A stretch of 64,000 nucleotides of DNA from an uncultured Acetobacteraceae bacterium (GCA_903877125.1 CAIRCM010000211.1:1-64000), one strand, 5' to 3'; counted from the first letter of the stretch, positions 1 through 9,926 are shown. The notes: generated from the letters alone by a model not told the origin. Numbers and translations: made by a program.

Positions 1-60
1 GAGGGCCTTACGCTCCTCCACGCTCAGGACGATCACGGTCGCCAGGGGAATCGCTTTCAT
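1..60 (-). CDS. IS630-family transposase, N-terminal 20 residues only
   Basis: An ATG at 60-58 opens a minus-strand frame that is still open at the window edge. The 20 visible residues contain a stretch like V-L-S-V-E-E-R-K-A-L, which resembles the 'L-S-x-x-E-R-x-x-L' opening of IS630-family transposases just before their helix-turn-helix region. The catalytic DDE domain would lie outside the window. A purine-rich run (AGGGGGT on the coding strand) sits directly before the ATG, closer than usual for a ribosome binding site. The short fragment makes this a tentative call. Confidence 0.4.
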   Translation of the reverse strand, partial: MKAIPLATVIVLSVEERKAL

Positions 61-105
61 ACCCCCTACGAATCATGACTCAGGTTCCAGCGATAGTGGG
101 TACTA
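1..105 (-). mobile_element. End of an IS630-like insertion sequence (partial)
   Basis: The window begins inside what looks like an insertion sequence. The minus strand carries the start of a transposase-like frame (bases 60 to 1), and the bases just upstream of it (about 61-105) would be the element's terminal region. IS630-type elements insert at TA dinucleotides. TA pairs at 101-102 and 104-105 are plausible boundaries, because the plus strand reads as protein-like sequence in frame with the next gene from there on. The terminal inverted repeat cannot be confirmed because the other end lies outside the window. The family call rests on about 20 residues. Confidence 0.45.
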
Positions 106-144
106 GATCATGCCCGCCGCGCCGACAGTGTTTGGGTAACCGCA

Positions 145-2253
145 ATGGACCTCAACCGTCGGATGGTCGGCATTTCCGCACATGCGGAGGATCTCGTGCG
201 GGCGTTCGATCGGCTGGCGAGCGGTAACAACAAAGATCAGGCGCTTCGTAAGGACTGGTGCGATCTCGTGCGACTGGCGTGGGGACCCGAGGGGCTAGAT
301 GAGGCGGTCCGTGCGCCGGTAGAGCGATTCATGTGCGGTGACAAACAGCTGGCGGCTTTCCTCCACAAAATGCAGAATCCCAAAAAACCGCCTTGGGAGG
401 CCAAGCAGGAACGCGAAGCCGAGAAGCGCGAACGAAAGCGGCGGGCCGCCTTTGCGATGACGCGCCGCCAGTACGAAAGCGCGCGCGACAAGCTTCGGAC
501 CGGGGCTCTGGGATGGATCCTCGAGCCGGCACAGGCCTATCTGGGCCGGTTCGATGATCTGTCACCCGAGAAACCGCCGACCGAGCGACTTGCCGAGTGG
601 CTCGGACTAGCGCTCCGTGACGACGCACTGGTCGGATTTGAGGCCGTCCTGCATCGGAGCGATCTGCCATCGGTGACCGACATCGCCGACGGGTTTGCAA
701 AGGGTACGGTCTATAATTTCTGCTTCCCGATCATGGCCGGGCTATACGAACGGATGCGCACGGGCAAGGGGATCGCCGACCTTTCATCCGCAGTCAAGAC
801 CACCGGACTGCTGCTTTGTTACAACGATCCCTCGTGGGAGATCGAGAACGAGCTCCCGGCGTTGCGCGACGCGCTCGAAGACACGGTTGTCCCTACGCAA
901 CAAGCCCGCGAGACGTTCGCAAGAGCGTGGATCGAACCGTGTCTTGCCGTTGGATCGGAGTCAGTCGCCGGCTTGTACAAGCTTCCGCACGATCCCAAAT
1001 GGCAGGCCACCGGCGGAGCGCTCGCGGCTAGCTGGCTCACGACATTTCCCGACGTTTCAGAAGCGGTAGAGGCGGTTTTGGTCGACTGCCTGACACATGC
1101 TGGCGCGCTTCATGCACTTGCCCAGGTGGCCGCCGCACGTGCCAATACTGTGTTCCGTAATTTCGATCATATGCTCGCCTGGCTCGCGATCGACGTTCTC
1201 GTTCGTTTCGATACGGTGCGTCCCCATCTTGTTGGGATCGCCAAGTGCAACCCTGAGTTCATCTGGTTCCTGCGCAACCGGCTCGCATTCGAACGGCGTG
1301 GCGGGATGATTCCGCTATCGATCTCACAGGCGGCATGGATCGTCGCCGAGTTCCGCGTGCATTGGTCTTACGCAACGCTCCAAGGGGTGGGTTCAGGCAA
1401 CACCAACCCATATGATGCGACCGACTTCCTCTTGGCTTTGCTCAATCGGATCGCCGACGACACCAGCGTGGATGCGGGGATTGCGATGCAAGCGCTGATC
1501 GCAGCGCCGGCGGACAGCTATACCAATCACATCCGTCACATGGCGGCGGAGCAACGGCAAAAGCGCACCGAGGAAGATTTTTCCGGGGTAACGCCCGCAC
1601 AGTTGGGCGATCTGCTCGCCGACGGTGCGCCCACTAATATCGACGATCTGAAGTCCTCGGTGCGTGAGGAAATCGATGTTGCACAGAAGAAGCTGCTTGG
1701 CGAGGACATTGATCAGGTGCGCGACTTCTGGACCGATACGGGTGTTCCGCGCGACGAGAATCGCTGCCGTGATCGGCTGGCGGCGATCATCGGTCCCGCA
1801 CTCGCTCGGCATGATATTCTGCGCATAACCGAGGCCGACATGCCGATGACCAAGCGGGCCGATCTTGCCGATGCGCGGAAATCCATGCAGCTGCCGATGG
1901 AAGTGAAGGGCCAGTGGCACAATGATGTCTGGGATGCGGCATTGGGCCAGCTTGATGCGCAATATCTGGTGGACTGGCGCTCGGAACAGAGGGGCATTTA
2001 CTGCGTGTTGTGGTTCGGTGACCTGCCGAGCGCATCCAAGCGTCGCCTGAAGGCACATCCAGATCGGCGCCCCGCTCCCACCAGCACCACCGCGATGCGT
2101 GACATGTTGATGGAACGCATTCCCGATGCGCGGCGTGCGCTGATTGATGTCGTGGTGATTGATTTTAGCGCTGGCAAGCCTGCCCCCAAACCCAACAAGT
2201 TGTCAGCGCCAAAGAAGGGCCGTCGGGCAGCAAAGCCGAAGTCACCAGTATAA
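145..2253 (+). CDS. Large protein of unknown function, probably 5'-truncated, with a PD-(D/E)XK-like C-terminus
   Basis: A 702-residue protein with no family I can name. Most of it is helical and tryptophan-rich, without a visible Walker motif or membrane segment. Near the C-terminus, residues 586-588 (E-V-K) follow an aspartate-rich stretch and precede G-Q-W-H. This spacing is typical of PD-(D/E)XK endonuclease folds, in which Asp and the E-x-K pair bind metal. The tail is lysine- and proline-rich. The frame stays open upstream of the ATG for 16 more codons that read like protein, back to a TAG at 94-96, and an IS630-like element lies immediately upstream. I infer that this is the 3' part of a larger gene cut by the insertion. 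Large proteins with such a C-terminal domain are common in defence loci, so a defence role is possible but unproven. Confidence 0.55.
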   Translation: MDLNRRMVGISAHAEDLVRAFDRLASGNNKDQALRKDWCDLVRLAWGPEGLDEAVRAPVERFMCGDKQLAAFLHKMQNPKKPPWEAKQEREAEKRERKRRAAFAMTRRQYESARDKLRTGALGWILEPAQAYLGRFDDLSPEKPPTERLAEWLGLALRDDALVGFEAVLHRSDLPSVTDIADGFAKGTVYNFCFPIMAGLYERMRTGKGIADLSSAVKTTGLLLCYNDPSWEIENELPALRDALEDTVVPTQQARETFARAWIEPCLAVGSESVAGLYKLPHDPKWQATGGALAASWLTTFPDVSEAVEAVLVDCLTHAGALHALAQVAAARANTVFRNFDHMLAWLAIDVLVRFDTVRPHLVGIAKCNPEFIWFLRNRLAFERRGGMIPLSISQAAWIVAEFRVHWSYATLQGVGSGNTNPYDATDFLLALLNRIADDTSVDAGIAMQALIAAPADSYTNHIRHMAAEQRQKRTEEDFSGVTPAQLGDLLADGAPTNIDDLKSSVREEIDVAQKKLLGEDIDQVRDFWTDTGVPRDENRCRDRLAAIIGPALARHDILRITEADMPMTKRADLADARKSMQLPMEVKGQWHNDVWDAALGQLDAQYLVDWRSEQRGIYCVLWFGDLPSASKRRLKAHPDRRPAPTSTTAMRDMLMERIPDARRALIDVVVIDFSAGKPAPKPNKLSAPKKGRRAAKPKSPV

Positions 2254-2522
2254 CCGGCATCTGTATGCCATAAAATTCGGCACGAATATCCAAGATCTCG
2301 ACGCCTCCGCCCCAAAGCTGCCACTCCGCTTCCGGCCAATCCCCGTCGTTAAGACCTTGCCCGCGAAGGACCGCTTCGGCTCGATTCCAGCTCTCTACCC
2401 CGCGGCCAGCCGCACCATACCCCCAGCATCGACACCATCCGCGTGTTTCGCGGCATCCCCTGCCTTATTTGCGTTAGGCCCGTGCTTACCCCCAAACGAG
2501 TCCAGATCGCTTCAGGCTGCCC
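2254..2522. other. Non-coding gap between convergent genes
   Basis: About 270 bases lie between the 3' end of the truncated nuclease-like gene and the 3' end of the DUF1612 gene. They have slightly lower G+C than the neighbours (for example around 2268-2300). I see no convincing gene, strong hairpin or repeat here. The plus-strand frame that crosses the gap is proline- and arginine-rich and looks like a chance opening. Confidence 0.4.
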
Positions 2523-3608
2523 CTACCCCTCCACAACGAACGCCCGCCACGCCGCGCGCCCGGTCGCTTCCCGTAGCAGCCCCTCATCGACCAGCCGTTT
2601 CAACAGATCCAGGGCGGCGCGCGTCGAAACCCCGATCCCTTCGCCCAGCGCCCGTGCCGTCACCACTGGCTCACGCAGGGCGAAAGAAACCGCGTCTGCC
2701 AGATGTGACCGGCCGCCTGCCTTCAAGCCGGCGGCTCGTCGTTCGGCACCCACCAGTACCGCCAATTCCCGCCGTGCGCGCAGCGCGGCCTCGGCGACAC
2801 AGTCGAGGAAGCCGAACCGAAATTCATCGTCGGCCTTCTGCGCCAGCGCATCGATGCGCGACAGCGGCGCCGACCAGAAGGGCAGTGCGATGACCCGCCC
2901 AAACCCGTGCAGCCGCCAAAGACACGCGGCGACATGGGTCGAGGCGGCATCCAGATAATCTCCTCGGCCGAAGCCCGGCACGCCATGCGCGGCGACATCC
3001 GCCGCCGCGAGGAGGCCGGGTGTTTCGGTGCGGCTGGGGAGGTGTTCGACCCAATCGGCCACGGCGTCTTCCGACACCCCCCGCGCGCCCAGCACCGCCA
3101 GTGCGCTCGGCCAGCGTTCTGGCCGATGCGCGCCGGCCTGGGTCGCCAATTGCCGCCAAAGCCGTGCGTAATGCAGGGCCTGATCGACGATCCAGTCGTT
3201 CGGCGCGTCGTCCCGGCTTTGGCCATAGGCAAAGGTCCAAGGCAGCTCGTTCGCCAGTGTCCCCAGGATCGATGCCGCCGCATAGGACCCGGTCAGCCCG
3301 GCATCGTGCAGTGCCAGGTCGCGCGGATGCACCGTTGTGTGCCGGTGTCCCAGGTACCCGGAGGCCTCATGCAGCGACACGCGGGCGCGCAGCCCGGCCG
3401 CGATATCGTCCGACGCGGCTTCGACCCCGGCTTCCAACCGTGCCACCGCGTCCTGCGCCCGCGCCAGCGGCAACAGCAGCGGATCCGGCCGGCGGCGTTC
3501 CGCGACCGGCCAGAAGGTCAGCGTGGGGGCATCGTCCTCTGGCGGTTCGTCCTGAAACTGCCAGGATGGCGGCAGAAAATCCTCGTCGAGGTTGTCGGAC
3601 GGCGGCAC
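2523..3608 (-). CDS. DUF1612 / helix-turn-helix domain protein (RHE_PE00001-like)
   Basis: A 361-residue protein that matches what I know of the DUF1612 plus HTH family, found mainly in rhizobia and relatives and often on plasmids or in accessory regions. The N-terminal two thirds carry the family's tryptophan-rich helical region (W-D-x-Q-type segments, repeated W-R-L). The last 60 residues form a winged-helix-like segment with the pattern A-R-A-L-G-E-G-I-G-V-S-T-R-A-A-L-D-L, as expected for a DNA-contacting HTH. Its biochemical role is not established; the architecture suggests a DNA-binding regulator. It sits tail to tail with the truncated nuclease-like gene and diverges from the nitrile hydratase operon, so it could act on the shared 3609-3746 region, but nothing in the sequence shows this. 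Confidence 0.7.
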   Translation of the reverse strand: MPPSDNLDEDFLPPSWQFQDEPPEDDAPTLTFWPVAERRRPDPLLLPLARAQDAVARLEAGVEAASDDIAAGLRARVSLHEASGYLGHRHTTVHPRDLALHDAGLTGSYAAASILGTLANELPWTFAYGQSRDDAPNDWIVDQALHYARLWRQLATQAGAHRPERWPSALAVLGARGVSEDAVADWVEHLPSRTETPGLLAAADVAAHGVPGFGRGDYLDAASTHVAACLWRLHGFGRVIALPFWSAPLSRIDALAQKADDEFRFGFLDCVAEAALRARRELAVLVGAERRAAGLKAGGRSHLADAVSFALREPVVTARALGEGIGVSTRAALDLLKRLVDEGLLREATGRAAWRAFVVEG

Positions 3609-3746
3609 CGGCTAAGTCCTTGATAAAGAGTCATGACCGGAGTCAAGACGGAAGCTGCGACTCTCCCATCTTCCGTATCCCGCCCGAGTCGCGCCAAGCG
3701 GTTTGGCGTGGTATTCAGCGCTCCCGACCGGATGGAGACCATCGTC

Positions 3747-4373
3747 ATGACAGGCGCCCACCACCACGATCACGATCACGACCATGAAGGCCAGGACGTC
3801 CCTTCCGCCACCGCGCTGCGGGTGAAAGCGCTTGAATCGCTCCTGGTCGAAAAGGGTCTTGTCGACCCGGCCGCGCTGGACGCCATCGTCGATGCCTATG
3901 AGACCAAGATCGGCCCGCGCAACGGTGCCCGCGTCGTCGCCCGAGCCTGGACGGACCCGGCGTACAAGGCGCGGCTGCTGCAGGATGCCACGCCGGCGAT
4001 CGCCGAGATCGGTTTCATGGGATCCGAACGGCCGCACATGATCGTCGTGGAGAACACCCCCACGACCCATAACCTCGTCGTTTGCACCTTGTGTTCCTGC
4101 TACCCCTGGCTGGTGCTGGGGTTGCCGCCGGTCTGGTACAAATCTACCGCCTACCGGTCCCGTGCCGTTATCGATCCCCGCGGTGTGCTGGCCGATTTCG
4201 GCCTGACGCTGGGCGACGATGTCGCCGTCCGGGTATGGGATTCCACCGCTGAAACCCGCTACCTCGTGCTGCCAGAACGCCCGGCGGGCACGGAGGGCAT
4301 GGATGAGGAAGCGCTGGCGGGAATCGTCACGCGCGACTCGATGGTCGGCGTCGCGAAGGTCGTTGTGCCATGA
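3747..4373 (+). CDS. nthA: Nitrile hydratase, alpha subunit (cobalt type)
   Basis: Catalytic subunit of nitrile hydratase, which hydrates nitriles to amides with a low-spin metal centre. The product is 208 residues, usual for the family. The metal claw C-T-L-C-S-C occupies residues 113-118. Thr in second position is the signature of cobalt enzymes (iron enzymes have Ser). Cys116 and Cys118 correspond to the oxidised ligands. The N-terminus has a His/Asp cluster (residues 5-13) that may help bind metal. I chose the ATG at 3747 because GGAG lies nine bases upstream and gives the normal length. ATGs at 3732 and 3633 would add poorly conserved residues. The gene overlaps the beta subunit by ATGA, so the two are probably translationally coupled. 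Confidence 0.95.
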   Translation: MTGAHHHDHDHDHEGQDVPSATALRVKALESLLVEKGLVDPAALDAIVDAYETKIGPRNGARVVARAWTDPAYKARLLQDATPAIAEIGFMGSERPHMIVVENTPTTHNLVVCTLCSCYPWLVLGLPPVWYKSTAYRSRAVIDPRGVLADFGLTLGDDVAVRVWDSTAETRYLVLPERPAGTEGMDEEALAGIVTRDSMVGVAKVVVP

Positions 4374-5032
4374 ACGGCGTGCACGATCTCGGCGGCATGC
4401 ATGGTTTCGGCCCCGTGCGTCCGGAAACCGACGAGCCGGTCTTCCACGCCCCCTGGGAGGGCCGCGTGATTGCCATGCGCCGCCTGATGGGCGCCTGGCT
4501 GGGCTACAACATCGACGCCGGCCGCCACGCCATCGAGCGTCTGCCGCCCGTCGATTATTTGCGTTTCAGCTACTACGAGAAATGGTTCCAGTCGCTGATC
4601 AACCAGTTGGTCGCGGCAGAGCTCGTCACGCCCGACGAAGTTGCCACAGGCCACAAAGCCCCGGGCGCTGTTGTCGCGACTCCGCCGATCACCCTTGCCA
4701 ACGTCCAGGCGTCGACGATCGCCCCCACCGGATCGTATCAACGCGACACCGGCGCCAATCCCCGGTTTGCCCCCGGCGACATCGTCCGCGCCCGGAACAT
4801 CCACCCCGAGGGTCATACCCGCCTGCCCCGCTACGTCCGTGGCCATGTCGGCACGATCGAGCGCGATCACGGCGCACATGTCCTGCCGGACTCCCATGCC
4901 CACGGTGCCGGCGAAGCCCCGGAAACGCTTTACACCGTGCGCTTCACCGCCCGGGAACTGTGGGGCACGACGCGCAATGAGGGGGACGCCATCTACCTCG
5001 ATCTCTGGGAATCCTACCTTGATCCCGCCTGA
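4370..5032 (+). CDS. nthB: Nitrile hydratase, beta subunit
   Basis: Structural partner of the alpha subunit in the nitrile hydratase heterodimer. It shapes the active-site pocket and anchors the oxidised cysteines through conserved arginines. The protein is 220 residues. It opens with the family signature [10 protein letters not shown]-x-G-F-G. The middle has Y-Y-E-K-W, and the C-terminal SH3-like barrel contains the F-x-P-G-D-x-V-x-A-R and G-H-V-G-x-I motifs and ends with the W-G-x-x-x-N-E-G-D-x-I-Y-L-D-L-W-E-x-Y-L block. The start overlaps the alpha stop by four bases. The end overlaps the next short gene by 14 bases, so the three genes read as one operon. Confidence 0.95.
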   Translation: MNGVHDLGGMHGFGPVRPETDEPVFHAPWEGRVIAMRRLMGAWLGYNIDAGRHAIERLPPVDYLRFSYYEKWFQSLINQLVAAELVTPDEVATGHKAPGAVVATPPITLANVQASTIAPTGSYQRDTGANPRFAPGDIVRARNIHPEGHTRLPRYVRGHVGTIERDHGAHVLPDSHAHGAGEAPETLYTVRFTARELWGTTRNEGDAIYLDLWESYLDPA

Positions 5033-5348
5033 CGCCACGCTCGGGCAACCGACCGACGCCGATGGGCCGGTCTTCGCCGAACCCTGGATGGCGCAGGCTT
5101 TTGCCCTCGTGGTCCAGCTCCAGCGCGCCGGGCATTTCACTTGGCCGGAGTGGGCGGAAACGCTGGGTGCGGAACTCCGAGCGGCGGGTTCGGATGACGG
5201 CTCGCACTACTACGAAACGTGGCTGAAGGCCCTGGAACGGATCAGTCTGGCCAAGGGTCTGACCGATCTCGCGACCCTGGACGACCGAACGGAAGCGTGG
5301 GAACACGCCTACGAACACACGCCACACGGTCAGCCGGTGACGCTGTAG
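5019..5348 (+). CDS. Nitrile hydratase accessory (activator) protein, TTG start
   Basis: A 109-residue protein resembling the N-terminal domain of the nitrile hydratase beta subunit: G-P-V-F-A-E-P-W-M-A-Q-A-F-A, then W-P-E-W-A-E-x-L-G and Y-Y-E-T-W-L-x-A-L-E. Such small beta-like proteins are the accessory factors that deliver cobalt to, or mature, the alpha subunit. The frame has no ATG before the conserved block. The only start that keeps it whole is the TTG at 5019, inside the 3' end of the beta gene, giving a 14-base overlap and coupled translation. The next gene follows after 20 bases with its own ribosome binding site. Confidence 0.85.
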   Translation: MIPPDATLGQPTDADGPVFAEPWMAQAFALVVQLQRAGHFTWPEWAETLGAELRAAGSDDGSHYYETWLKALERISLAKGLTDLATLDDRTEAWEHAYEHTPHGQPVTL

Positions 5349-5368
5349 ACGGCAAGGGAGTCCGAAAA

Positions 5369-6223
5369 ATGAAATTCAGCGCGTCCATGTTTTTCACAGA
5401 CTACTCGATGGGCCCCGGCGAGCTGGCCCAGGCGCTGGAAGCGCGCGGCTTCGAGGCGATGTGGGCACCTGAACACTCCCATATCCCGCTGTCCCGGAAG
5501 ACTCCGTTCATTTTCGGCGGCGAGTTGCAGAAGAAATACTACGACGTCATGGACCCCTTTGTGTCGCTGACCGCCGCCGCGGCGGCGACCAAGACCCTGA
5601 AGGTCGGCACCGGGGTCTGCCTGATCACGCAGCGCGACCCGATCCAGACGGCGAAGCTGGTCGCTTCGATCGACCAGGTTTCCAACGGCCGCTTTCTCTT
5701 TGGCATCGGCAATGGTTGGAACCAGGATGAGATCGAAGATCACGGCACGGTCTTCGCCACCCGGCACAAGCTGGCGCGCGAACGGATCGAGGCGATGAAG
5801 GCGATCTGGACCCAATCCAAGGCCGAGTATCATGGGGAATTCGTGGATTTCGGTCCGATGATGACCTGGCCCAAGCCGGTGCAGAAGCCGTATCCGCCCA
5901 TCCTGGTCGGCGGTGCCTTTCCCTATTCCGCTCGGCGCGCGATCCGCTACGGCGACGGCTGGATGCCGCAGGTCACCGAATATGCCAAGCAGGAGCTGGC
6001 CGATCTGATCCCTCCGTTCCGGGAAATGGCGGTCAAGGCGGGACGGGATCCGGATAGCATTCCGATAACCGTTTGGGGCCGGGGCCCGGACGTGGAGATG
6101 ATGAAGCGCTACCGCGACCTGGGCGTGGATCGTGTTGCGACCAGCCTGGATTCGGGAAAGGCGGACAAAATTCTTCCGGTGTTGGATCGCTGGGCTGAGG
6201 TGATTCGCGCCGTCAACGGGTAA
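5369..6223 (+). CDS. Luciferase-like (LLM class) flavin-dependent oxidoreductase
   Basis: A 284-residue TIM-barrel oxidoreductase of the bacterial luciferase superfamily, of the kind annotated as F420- or FMN-dependent. Evidence: the N-terminal L-x-x-x-G-F-E-A-M-W-A-P-E-H-S-H block, the T-x-x-L-K-V-G-T-G-V segment, the central R-F-L-F-G-I-G-x-G-W-N-x-D-E motif at about residues 107-120, and P-I-L-V-G-G-A-F near residue 180. The ATG at 5369 follows AAGGGAG by eight bases. It lies 20 bases after the nitrile hydratase accessory gene on the same strand and is probably part of that transcript, but the substrate and the link to nitrile metabolism are unknown. Confidence 0.85.
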   Translation: MKFSASMFFTDYSMGPGELAQALEARGFEAMWAPEHSHIPLSRKTPFIFGGELQKKYYDVMDPFVSLTAAAAATKTLKVGTGVCLITQRDPIQTAKLVASIDQVSNGRFLFGIGNGWNQDEIEDHGTVFATRHKLARERIEAMKAIWTQSKAEYHGEFVDFGPMMTWPKPVQKPYPPILVGGAFPYSARRAIRYGDGWMPQVTEYAKQELADLIPPFREMAVKAGRDPDSIPITVWGRGPDVEMMKRYRDLGVDRVATSLDSGKADKILPVLDRWAEVIRAVNG

Positions 6224-6237
6224 TGGTTTGACGAAAG

Positions 6238-6270
6238 CTATCGGATATCCGGCGGATATCCATCGGATAG
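6238..6270. terminator. Hairpin between convergent genes
   Basis: CTATC and GGATATCC are answered by a second GGATATCC and GATAG, giving a stem with a small bulge and a three-base loop. It lies between the 3' ends of the oxidoreductase gene (plus) and the oxoprolinase gene (minus). There is no T-run on either side, so it could be a bidirectional transcript end or an mRNA-stabilising hairpin. Confidence 0.35.
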
Positions 6271-6326
6271 CAGATAGCCTGCGGAATGCGGGGTCATGGT
6301 GGTGGGTGGACCGTTTGGGTTTTCGG

Positions 6327-9300
6327 TCACCGCCCTGCCCCGTATCCGCCGCCACCCGGCGTCTCGATCACGAACACATCTTCTGGCCGGAGTTCCGCGC
6401 TATCCGTGCCGGTCAGGATATCGCGCGATCCATCGGCCCGTTCGACCCACTGCAGCCCGACGGCTCCGTCCGTTCCGCCGGCCAGGCCGAAGGGGGGAAC
6501 GTTGCGGCGGGACGACACGATCACGGCGGTCATCGGTTCCAGGAACCTGATTCGGCGCACTGAACCGTTGCCCCCCTGCCACTGCCCGGCTCCGCCCGAA
6601 CCATGCCGAAGACCGAAATGTTCCAGGCGGACGGGATAGCGGAGTTCCAGCACCTCCGGATCGGTCATGCGGGTGTTGGTCATATGGGTTTGAATGGCGG
6701 AAACTCCGTCGAATCCGGCCCCCGCGCCGGTCCCGCCGCAGATGGTTTCGTAGTATTGGCGCGTCGCATCGCCGAAGAGGAAGTTGTTCATCGTTGCCTG
6801 CGAACAGGCGAGCGCGCCCAGCGCCCCGAACAAGGCGTTGCAGGTGGCCTGCGACACCTCGGTATTCCCCGCCACCACGGCCGCACCCGGCATTGGGGAC
6901 AGGAATGTGCCGGGCGGGATGATCAACTTCAACGGCTTGAGGCATCCGTCGTTCAGCGGAATGTCGTCCCCCACCAGACACCGGAAAACATACAGCACCG
7001 CTGCCCGCGTCACCGCCGGCGGCGAATTGAAATTACCGGAATCCTGCGACCCGGTGCCCGTGAAATCCACCGTTGCAGTGCGTGCCGCGCGATCGATGCT
7101 GACCGCGACATCGAGCGATTTGCCATTATCCATGGTGTAATGGAATGAGCCGCTGCCCAGACGATCGATGACGCGGCGAACGCTTTCCTCGGCGTTGTCC
7201 ATGACGTGACGCATATAGGCACTGACCGTCGGCCAGCCGAACTGCTGAACGACCCGCCGCAGTTCCTGCACGCCCTTCTCGTTCGCCGCGATCTGCGCCT
7301 TGATGTCGGCGACGTTCACGTCGGGGCTGCGCGCGGGGTAGCGGGCACCGGCCAGCAGCGTGCGGAATTCCGCCTCCCGGAATGATCCGCCATCGACCAG
7401 CAGGAAATCGTCGATGACCACGCCCTCTTCCTCCAGCGTGCGCGACAGCGGCGGGGTGGAGCCGGGGGTGATCCCGCCGATATCGGCGTGGTGACCGCGG
7501 CTGCCGACGAAGAATAGGATTTCGCGCCCGTCGGCGTCGAAGACCGGTGTGATCACGGTGACGTCCGGGAGATGGGTACCGCCGTTGAACGGGTTGTTCA
7601 GCGCCACCACGTCGCCGGGCTTCAACGTGTCGCGCCGGTGATGCAGCACCGTCCGCACGCTTTCCCCCATCGCGCCGAGATGCACCGGCACATGCGGGGC
7701 GTTGGCCACCAGCCGACCCTCGGCGTCGAAGATCGCGCAGGAGAAGTCGAGCCGCTCCTTGATGTTCACGCTCATCGAGGTGTTTTGCAGCACCGCGCCG
7801 GTCTGTTCGGCGACGTTCATGAACAGGTTGTTGAACAGTTCCAGCAGCACCGGATCGGGCCGGTCGCTGCCTGGGGGCACGCGGGTGGGTAACGGTTCGA
7901 CCCGCCGCAACAGCATGTGATCCAGCGGCGTGACCTCCGCCGACCAGCCGGGCTCGACGAGGGTGGTCGCGTTGGCCTCCCGGATCAGCGCCGGGCCGGC
8001 GATGGTGTCGCCGGCGCGCAATGCGGTGCGTTCGTAGACCGGGGCTTCATGTTCGGCATTGCCGGTGAAGAGGCGGACGCGATCGACCGTGGTCAACGCT
8101 TCGGCGCCGCGTGCCGGCAAGGCGGCTTCGGCGACGCGTTCGCCGGGGGACACGGCCTCGACCGCCACGGTCTCGGCGATCAGTTGCCGTTCGGGGGTGG
8201 CGAAGCCGAAGCGGGCGCGGTGTGCGTCGGTGAAGGCCGCGACGATTGTATCGAGATCGGTCAGCGGCACGATCAGCGCGGCTTCGGTGCCGGCGTAACG
8301 TACATGCAGGTTGCGCGTTGTGGCGATCCCGTTGGCGTCGGCGCCCTGGCGTTCCAGCGCGGCCACGGCTTCCTGGCCGAGACGGTCGGCGAGGTCGTTC
8401 AACGATGGCAGGGCGTCTTTGGTCAGCGGCGTTTCGACGGCCTGCTCGCGCATCGCCGTCTGATCGGCCAAACCCATGCCGTAGGCGGAAAGAACCCCGG
8501 CGTAGGGGTGGATGAAGACCGTTTCCATGCCCAGCGCATCGGCCACAAGGCAGGCATGCTGGCCGCCGGCACCGCCGAAGCATTGCAGCGCGAAGCGGGA
8601 CACGTCGTGACCCTTCTGCACCGACACCTGCTTGATCGCATTGGCCATGTTGGCGACGGCGATGCGCAGGAATCCCTCGGCGACCTGACGGGCGGTGCGG
8701 TGCTCGCCGGTTGCCTCGGAGATTTCCTGGGCCAAGGCGGTGAATTTCTCGGCCACGACCGTGGCATCCAGCGGCTGATCGCCGTTCGGCCCGAAGATCG
8801 GCGGAAAATGCGCCGGTTGGATTTTTCCGACGCAGACATTGGCGTCGGTCACCGTCAGCGGGCCACCGCGGCGATAGCAGGCCGGGCCGGGATCGGCACC
8901 GGCGGAATCCGGGCCGACCCGCATGCGCGCGCCGTCGAAATGCAGGATCGACCCGCCGCCGGCCGCGACGGTGTTGATCGCCATCATCGGCGCCCGCATG
9001 CGCACGCCGGCGACCGCGGTTTCGAAGGCTCGTTCGAACCCGCCGGCGTAGAGCGCGACATCGGTCGAGGTGCCACCCATGTCGAAGCCGATGATTTTAT
9101 CCAATCCCGCCATGCCCGCCGTGCGTGCGGCGCCGACGATCCCGCCGGCCGGGCCGGACAGAATGGCATCCTTGCCCTGGAACGCACCGGCTTCGGCCAA
9201 GCCGCCGCTGGACTGCATGAAGTAAAGCCGCGTGCCGCCCAGTTCCCGCGCGACCTGATCGACGTAGCGGCGGAGGATCGGCGACAGATAGGCATCCACC

Positions 9301-9926
9301 ACCGTCGTGTCGCCGCGCGGCACGATGCGCAGCAGCGGGCTGACCGCATGGCTGGCGGAAACCTGGGAGAATCCGGCTTTCCGAGCGAGTGCGGCGAGGC
9401 GTTGTTCGTGTTCGGGGTATTTCCAGGAATACATCAGGACGATGGCGCAGGCGTCGAGCCCTTTGGCTTTCGCGGCGGCGAGGGCGTTGCGGGCCGCATC
9501 TTCATCGAGGGGCTGGATCTCGGTGCCGTCCACCCCGACGCGGCCGGGGATTTCGACCACGTCCTCGTAGAGCATGGTGGGCAGCACGATCTGGAGGTCG
9601 AACAGACGCGGGCGGGCCTGGTTGCCGATGCGCAGGCAGTCGGCGAAGCCGGGGTTCACGACCAGCAGCGTCCGTTCCCCCTTGCGCTCCAGCAGCGCGT
9701 TGGTGGCAACGGTCGTGCCCATCTTCACCGCGTCGATCCGGTCGGCCGGGATCTGGTCCGACAGTTTCAGCCCAAGGACGGTTTTGATTCCGGCAATCGC
9801 GGCGTCGCGGTAGCGGCCCGGGTTTTCGGACAGCAGTTTATGGGTGGACAGCGTGCCCGAGGGGTCCCGCGCCACGATATCGGTGAACGTGCCGCCGCGA
9901 TCGATCCAGAACTGCCATTTGCTCAT
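6327..9926 (-). CDS. 5-oxoprolinase / hydantoinase, HyuA-HyuB fusion
   Basis: A 1199-residue ATP-dependent cyclic amide hydrolase. Residues 1 to about 690 are the HyuA-type ATPase half: D-R-G-G-T-F-T-D at 9-16, a [12 protein letters not shown] block near 70, and the actin-like D-M-G-G-T-S-T-D motif near 285. The rest is the HyuB-type half, recognised by [16 protein letters not shown] and the downstream N[11 protein letters not shown] segment. This fused layout and length match 5-oxoprolinase (5-oxo-L-proline to glutamate with ATP), but related enzymes act on hydantoins or N-methylhydantoin, so the substrate is not fixed. The start is preceded by GGGAG at seven bases. It stands alone on the minus strand, convergent with the nitrile hydratase operon. 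Confidence 0.9.
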   Translation of the reverse strand: MSKWQFWIDRGGTFTDIVARDPSGTLSTHKLLSENPGRYRDAAIAGIKTVLGLKLSDQIPADRIDAVKMGTTVATNALLERKGERTLLVVNPGFADCLRIGNQARPRLFDLQIVLPTMLYEDVVEIPGRVGVDGTEIQPLDEDAARNALAAAKAKGLDACAIVLMYSWKYPEHEQRLAALARKAGFSQVSASHAVSPLLRIVPRGDTTVVDAYLSPILRRYVDQVARELGGTRLYFMQSSGGLAEAGAFQGKDAILSGPAGGIVGAARTAGMAGLDKIIGFDMGGTSTDVALYAGGFERAFETAVAGVRMRAPMMAINTVAAGGGSILHFDGARMRVGPDSAGADPGPACYRRGGPLTVTDANVCVGKIQPAHFPPIFGPNGDQPLDATVVAEKFTALAQEISEATGEHRTARQVAEGFLRIAVANMANAIKQVSVQKGHDVSRFALQCFGGAGGQHACLVADALGMETVFIHPYAGVLSAYGMGLADQTAMREQAVETPLTKDALPSLNDLADRLGQEAVAALERQGADANGIATTRNLHVRYAGTEAALIVPLTDLDTIVAAFTDAHRARFGFATPERQLIAETVAVEAVSPGERVAEAALPARGAEALTTVDRVRLFTGNAEHEAPVYERTALRAGDTIAGPALIREANATTLVEPGWSAEVTPLDHMLLRRVEPLPTRVPPGSDRPDPVLLELFNNLFMNVAEQTGAVLQNTSMSVNIKERLDFSCAIFDAEGRLVANAPHVPVHLGAMGESVRTVLHHRRDTLKPGDVVALNNPFNGGTHLPDVTVITPVFDADGREILFFVGSRGHHADIGGITPGSTPPLSRTLEEEGVVIDDFLLVDGGSFREAEFRTLLAGARYPARSPDVNVADIKAQIAANEKGVQELRRVVQQFGWPTVSAYMRHVMDNAEESVRRVIDRLGSGSFHYTMDNGKSLDVAVSIDRAARTATVDFTGTGSQDSGNFNSPPAVTRAAVLYVFRCLVGDDIPLNDGCLKPLKLIIPPGTFLSPMPGAAVVAGNTEVSQATCNALFGALGALACSQATMNNFLFGDATRQYYETICGGTGAGAGFDGVSAIQTHMTNTRMTDPEVLELRYPVRLEHFGLRHGSGGAGQWQGGNGSVRRIRFLEPMTAVIVSSRRNVPPFGLAGGTDGAVGLQWVERADGSRDILTGTDSAELRPEDVFVIETPGGGGYGAGR

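Noticed and set aside
2159-2893. Plus-strand frame of 244 codons across the gap after the first gene
   Set aside because: Proline/Arg-rich and overlapping the DUF1612 gene in antisense; no family resemblance.
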